In this document: piece after piece, positions 5,136-7,678 of the stretch
Layout: each line of letters opens with the position of its first letter
Position numbering within the stretch: the stretch's first letter is position 1
Origin: an uncultured Ruminococcus sp.
GTDB taxonomy: Bacteria > Bacillota > Clostridia > Oscillospirales > Ruminococcaceae
Assembly (NCBI GenBank): GCA_947174625.1
Contig: CAMWJT010000054.1
Coordinates: forward strand, 1-7,678
Length of the DNA stretch: 7,678 nt
Direction: 5' to 3'
Position numbers and translations under genes: made by a program
Notes under the pieces: generated by a model
Told to the model about the DNA's origin: nothing
Databases searched by the model: none
Seen by the model: only the letters and a program-made list of their open reading frames with translations

Positions 5136-6875
5136 TTATACAGTAGGCTGTAACACGATCCTGCCTTTTTCTGTCAGTTGGATTTCTCCGTCATCCTCCT
5201 GAACGCTTGCCGGTTCAATGGATTCTAACTTGTAACGAACCTGCCAGTCATCCTGGAGTCCTTCCACTTCAAACAGGGATCGCAGCGGACGCACACTGCT
5301 GAGTGTCTCCTGACCAGTCAGGAAGCCTTTATAAAAATGCGGATTGGGATACGCAAAATTCCCGATGACAACAATCGGCGCACCCTGTGCCGGCATCTCC
5401 CGGAGTTCCACATTTGTACCCATTAACAAAACGCTCAGAAATTTTGCATCCGGATTTTTGTCTATTTCTTCTATCGAAGTTGATAACTGAAATGCACTCA
5501 CTGACGGCAGTTCCGGTGCATCCGGGACATCCGGCACAAGTCCGGCATCTTCCGGTATGGACGAACTTGCCGGAATGACAGAATCCGTGCCGAGCTGGAT
5601 TTTCAATCTGGAAATTTCCTGCTGTAATGCCTCTATATCAAGCTTAAATCTTTCTTCCTGCATCATCTTCTGCTGAATCAACTGTTCTTTCTCAATCCGG
5701 AGTGCATCCATCTGCTGCTGCATTTCATCATAGTTAATGCCCATTTTCTCGAACTGCTCCTGAATGGTCGGCATATCTGATTTTTTGGTATCTTTCGAAG
5801 CCGCCTCCAAATCATCATTTTGCTTCTGCAACCACTTGTTTTTGGCAACTAATTCATTGCATTTTTTCTGGAGCATCACAGACTCTTTACTTTTTTCTTT
5901 CATCTGGGCAAGCTGTTCTTTCAGTTGTTTATTAACATTCTTTAATTCATCTACTTTATCTTCCAGATCTTCTTTTTCTTCCCGGAGTTCTTCGAGTTCT
6001 TCGTCCAGGTCATTATCATCATAATCATCATCGTCGTCATAATCATCATCCCGCATTTTCCGTGCAGAACGGCTCTCCTGGATATGCTCCATCTGTTCTT
6101 TTAAAATCTGGTTTTCTCCTCGCAGATTATCCACTTCTTTGAGCAATTTTTCATTTTTTTCATGCAGAGCCTTATTGACTTTATTCTGTTCCGGCTGTTT
6201 CTGCTGTAATTCTTCTAACTGCATTTTTAACTGATGATTTTCTGCATTCAGATCATCAATTTCTACAGATAATTTTTCCTGCGCCTCACTGGAAGCATTC
6301 TGTGTCCGGACGGTTTCCATTTCAGATTTCAGATCTGCAATTTCATTGCGCAACCCGGCATTTTTCTCCTGCAATTCCTGATTACTGCGAGTTAATTCCT
6401 GCTGTTCAGCAAGCATTTTCTGGAGCGTTTCATCATTTGCACCCTGTTTGAGTGCATCAAGCTGCTCCTGCATTTTGGATTTTTCCTGTTTTAATTTTTC
6501 TGTTTCTTCTTTCAGCTTGTCCTGCTGTGCATTATCTTTTTCCAGTGTCGCTTTTTGATCTGTATAAGCCTGATACCATCTGTATGTCTTGGCTTTTTCA
6601 TTCTGGAGCTCTGCGGCACTGGCATTGATACTTTTCTGCATTTCCGCCATTTTGAGTTCACACTGTTTGACATGCTTCTCATAAGTACCAGTCAAATTTT
6701 TCCATGTCTGCAACTCGCCGTAATAATCTCTGGACTTATTGCTTTCTTTGAACTGGTCTGTATAGAGCTTGACGAGTACATTATACTGACCTTTTCTGTC
6801 CTGTTTTTCCATGATTCCGAGGCACTGAGCCGCCATCGAGTGAATCCGGTTGATTTGATCCTGTGTCAGTTCCAT
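5136..6875 (-). CDS. Soluble coiled-coil protein with Asp-rich hinge and C-terminal PNPHFY domain
   Basis: I do not recognise this 579-residue protein. It has no signal peptide or membrane helix, so it is probably cytoplasmic. Residues 1-65 are helical but less regular, with aromatic residues (NVLVKLYTDQF, YYGELQTWKNLTGTY), and may form a small head domain. Coiled coil runs from about 66 to 270. An acidic tract of Asp and Tyr spans 276-289, and a second coiled coil runs from about 292 to 427. A linker rich in Pro, Ser and Asp follows (429-460). Residues about 477-579 form a compact domain with PNPHFY at 510-515 that aligns with the end of the 905-residue protein. The start is ATG, with AAAGGA 7 nt upstream. 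It is the first gene after the promoter near 7091-7119, and the membrane-anchored relative follows. The shared domain suggests that the two bind the same partner or each other. Confidence 0.88.
   Translation of the reverse strand: MELTQDQINRIHSMAAQCLGIMEKQDRKGQYNVLVKLYTDQFKESNKSRDYYGELQTWKNLTGTYEKHVKQCELKMAEMQKSINASAAELQNEKAKTYRWYQAYTDQKATLEKDNAQQDKLKEETEKLKQEKSKMQEQLDALKQGANDETLQKMLAEQQELTRSNQELQEKNAGLRNEIADLKSEMETVRTQNASSEAQEKLSVEIDDLNAENHQLKMQLEELQQKQPEQNKVNKALHEKNEKLLKEVDNLRGENQILKEQMEHIQESRSARKMRDDDYDDDDDYDDNDLDEELEELREEKEDLEDKVDELKNVNKQLKEQLAQMKEKSKESVMLQKKCNELVAKNKWLQKQNDDLEAASKDTKKSDMPTIQEQFEKMGINYDEMQQQMDALRIEKEQLIQQKMMQEERFKLDIEALQQEISRLKIQLGTDSVIPASSSIPEDAGLVPDVPDAPELPSVSAFQLSTSIEEIDKNPDAKFLSVLLMGTNVELREMPAQGAPIVVIGNFAYPNPHFYKGFLTGQETLSSVRPLRSLFEVEGLQDDWQVRYKLESIEPASVQEDDGEIQLTEKGRIVLQPTV
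6009..6050 (-). repeat. GAY-rich trinucleotide tract coding an Asp/Tyr hinge
   Basis: Residues 276-289 of the 579-aa protein are DDDYDDDDDYDDND, built almost only of GAT and GAC codons with TAT at two places six codons apart. The six-codon period suggests slippage or duplication. The tract separates the two coiled-coil segments. Confidence 0.75.
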
Positions 6876-6890
6876 AGTAAAATCCTTTCT

Positions 6891-6916
6891 TTTCTGTGCG
6901 CCGGCAAGCGCAGAAA
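6891..6916 (-). promoter_or_regulatory. Hairpin directly before the ribosome site of the 579-aa gene
   Basis: On the transcript, UUUCUG (6911-6916) pairs with CAGAAA (6891-6896), and an inner CGC/GCG stem lies around a UUGCCG loop with a CA bulge on the 3' side. The AAAGGA ribosome site begins immediately after it. The hairpin may protect the mRNA end or tune translation. Confidence 0.5.
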
Positions 6917-6948
6917 TAAAAAATAATAAAAATCATCACAAAACAATC

Positions 6949-7019
6949 AAAAAATCATTGCACAGCCTGGGAGAATTTACAAAATGCTTTTGTAAAACTA
7001 AGCCGCAAGCTGTGCAACA
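6949..7019 (-). terminator. Nested terminator-like structure in the coiled-coil operon leader
   Basis: The outer stem is UUGCACAGC (7009-7017) with GCUGUGCAA (6958-6966), 9 bp plus two G-U pairs. One base later there are six U (6949-6954). Inside it is a perfect 9-bp hairpin of UUUACAAAA (6988-6996) with UUUUGUAAA (6976-6984) around a 3-nt loop. It could end transcription before the 579-aa gene unless an alternative fold forms. The long apical part is unusual for a plain terminator. Confidence 0.5.
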
Positions 7020-7090
7020 GCATTTTTCTTGATACTCTCAGATCTGAACATGACTGCCGGGAAATAGTTTCAGCAATTCCTAATAAGATC

Positions 7091-7119
7091 AGTATAACAC
7101 ATTCTAATGGATTTGTCAA
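7091..7119 (-). promoter_or_regulatory. Sigma-A promoter of the coiled-coil operon
   Basis: Read on the minus strand, TTGACA (7114-7119), a 17-bp spacer and TATACT (7091-7096) are present. TGT just before the -10 makes an extended -10. Only one base differs from consensus. The expected start is near 7084. Confidence 0.88.
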
Positions 7120-7144
7120 TGTTTTTTTAGATCTCGATACGGAT

Positions 7145-7160
7145 TTGTGAAAATTCACAA
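7145..7160. promoter_or_regulatory. 16-bp palindrome upstream of the promoter (candidate operator)
   Basis: TTGTGAA-AA-TTCACAA is a perfect 7-bp inverted repeat with a 2-bp centre. It lies 25 bp upstream of the -35 box of the coiled-coil promoter and 38 bp past the stop of the helix-turn-helix gene. No U run follows, so it is not a terminator. The half-sites resemble those of Rex and of CRP/FNR proteins, but the spacing is 2 bp shorter than either consensus. The binding factor is unknown. Confidence 0.45.
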
Positions 7161-7198
7161 GACAGATTCTGAAAAATTGGTATTTCTGATATGCGGAT

Positions 7199-7603
7199 CT
7201 AAAAATTCTTCAAAAAATCAAGTGCTTTTTTGTGTTTTCTCTGGACTGTCCGCAGATCAAAGTGCATTGCCTCGGCGATCTGCGCCATTGTCTGACAGGC
7301 AAGATATTTCCGTTCCAGGATTGCCCGCAATTCGAGATCGGGGACTTGTGCAATGTGATCAGAAATTTCCTGTCTGGTACGGGCAAGCTTTTCCAGTTCT
7401 TGTTTTTTAAAATCCTGAAAATTCTGAAAATCCTGATAATTACTGGATTTTTTCAATAATCGCAATAATTTTCTATCCAGTTCCTGAGAAGATTCTATTG
7501 CCTTCATCAATAATTCTGCCTGCCGGGCACGTTTCAGAAACAGATCCATTTTTTTCTGAGCTGATGTGATAATTACAACACGGCTGTCGAAATTATTTTT
7601 CAA
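7199..7603 (-). CDS. Phage-type transcriptional regulator, DUF1492/ArpU-like (sigma-70 region 4-like HTH)
   Basis: This protein is 134 residues long from the TTG at 7601-7603. Residues about 20-85 are a charged helical region. Residues about 93-131 form a helix-turn-helix like sigma-70 region 4: LRAILERKYLACQTMAQIAEAM, then a recognition helix with LRTVQRKHKKALDFL. This pattern fits DUF1492/ArpU-type proteins, small regulators common in prophages of Firmicutes, where they activate late genes. The start is uncertain. No ribosome site is seen before the TTG, the frame is open for 25 more codons to the window edge, and ATG at 7547-7549 would give 116 residues and fits the usual family start. Codons before 7603 are more A/T-rich than those of the gene. 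It may control the next operon, or it may be a phage remnant. The family call comes from the pattern alone. Confidence 0.72.
   Translation of the reverse strand: MKNNFDSRVVIITSAQKKMDLFLKRARQAELLMKAIESSQELDRKLLRLLKKSSNYQDFQNFQDFKKQELEKLARTRQEISDHIAQVPDLELRAILERKYLACQTMAQIAEAMHFDLRTVQRKHKKALDFLKNF
7411..7440 (-). repeat. 9-nt tandem repeat coding NYQDFQNFQD
   Basis: About three and a half units of (A/G)AT-T(A/T)T-CAG encode residues 55-65 of the helix-turn-helix protein, in the linker between its helical region and the DNA-binding part. It has the same unit length as the repeat in the 905-aa gene but a different sequence. Confidence 0.65.
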
Positions 7604-7624
7604 TGATGTTTCATCATATACAGA

Positions 7625-7665
7625 TTGGATATCATAAACTGTATGTTTTTTACATTTATATCCAA
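7625..7665. repeat. 8-bp inverted repeat with 25-bp spacer at the window edge
   Basis: TTGGATAT (7625-7632) and ATATCCAA (7658-7665) are perfect inverted copies, in A/T-rich DNA upstream of the likely start of the helix-turn-helix gene. It could be an operator or a chance match. Confidence 0.3.
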
Positions 7666-7678
7666 AGTATAAATCAAG

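Larger units (their letters stand above)
6876..7084 (-). promoter_or_regulatory. Long structured 5' leader of the coiled-coil operon
   Basis: Between the predicted start site (near 7084) and the ATG of the 579-residue gene lie about 208 nt without a convincing gene. The leader contains a small local hairpin (7009-7021), a nested terminator-like structure (6949-7019), an A/U-rich spacer, and a further hairpin (6891-6916) just before the AAAGGA ribosome site. An 8-nt segment at 7019-7026 can also pair with 6981-6988, which would break the nested structure. I recognise no named riboswitch: there is no T-box core and no other motif I know. Confidence 0.5.

Noticed and set aside
6876..7084. Known riboswitch, T-box or 6S RNA
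   Set aside because: No T-box sequence, no conserved core of a class I know, and no long 6S-type rod.
6955..7158. 67-codon minus-strand frame in the gap before the 579-aa gene
   Set aside because: It starts upstream of and runs through the -35 and -10 boxes and the leader hairpins, and it has no ribosome site.
7145..7160. Rex or CRP/FNR binding site
   Set aside because: The half-sites match, but the centre is 2 bp shorter than the TTGTGAA-N4-TTCACAA and TGTGA-N6-TCACA forms. I kept it only as an unnamed operator.

Overview
The window looks like the chromosome of a low-to-moderate GC, Gram-positive anaerobe of the Clostridia, plausibly Ruminococcus-like. This is an inference from the sodium-type F1Fo ATP synthase c subunit, the strong GGAGG-type ribosome sites, the frequent TTG starts and the A/T-only spacers. 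All supported genes lie on the minus strand, so transcription runs from high to low coordinates.

Layout in transcription order. (1) 7678-7199: a small helix-turn-helix protein of the DUF1492/ArpU type (sigma-70 region 4-like), whose frame stays open to the window edge. (2) 7198-6876: a 323-base gap with a 16-bp palindrome, an extended -10 promoter and a leader of about 208 nt that can fold into competing hairpins, one of them terminator-like. (3) 6875-2364: two very long coiled-coil genes. The first (579 aa) is soluble. The second (905 aa) has a single N-terminal membrane anchor. Both end in a related domain of about 100 residues with an identical PNPHFY core. I do not recognise this domain or these proteins, and they are the best candidate here for an undescribed system. 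(4) 2363-2212: a consensus promoter, then an intrinsic-terminator-like hairpin in the leader of the ATP synthase operon. (5) 2205-1: atpI, atpB, atpE, atpF and the start of atpH, in the usual order.

The ATP synthase genes encode the membrane sector: the assembly factor I, the a subunit with its essential Arg, the c subunit, the b stator and the start of delta. The c subunit carries a two-carboxylate version of the sodium-binding motif. The coiled-coil pair may form a membrane-attached scaffold, with the 905-aa protein as anchor and the 579-aa protein as cytosolic partner, but nothing in the sequence gives a specific function. Both operons have TTGACA, a 17-bp spacer and a TGn-extended -10, so both are probably strongly expressed, and both leaders contain a possible attenuator.
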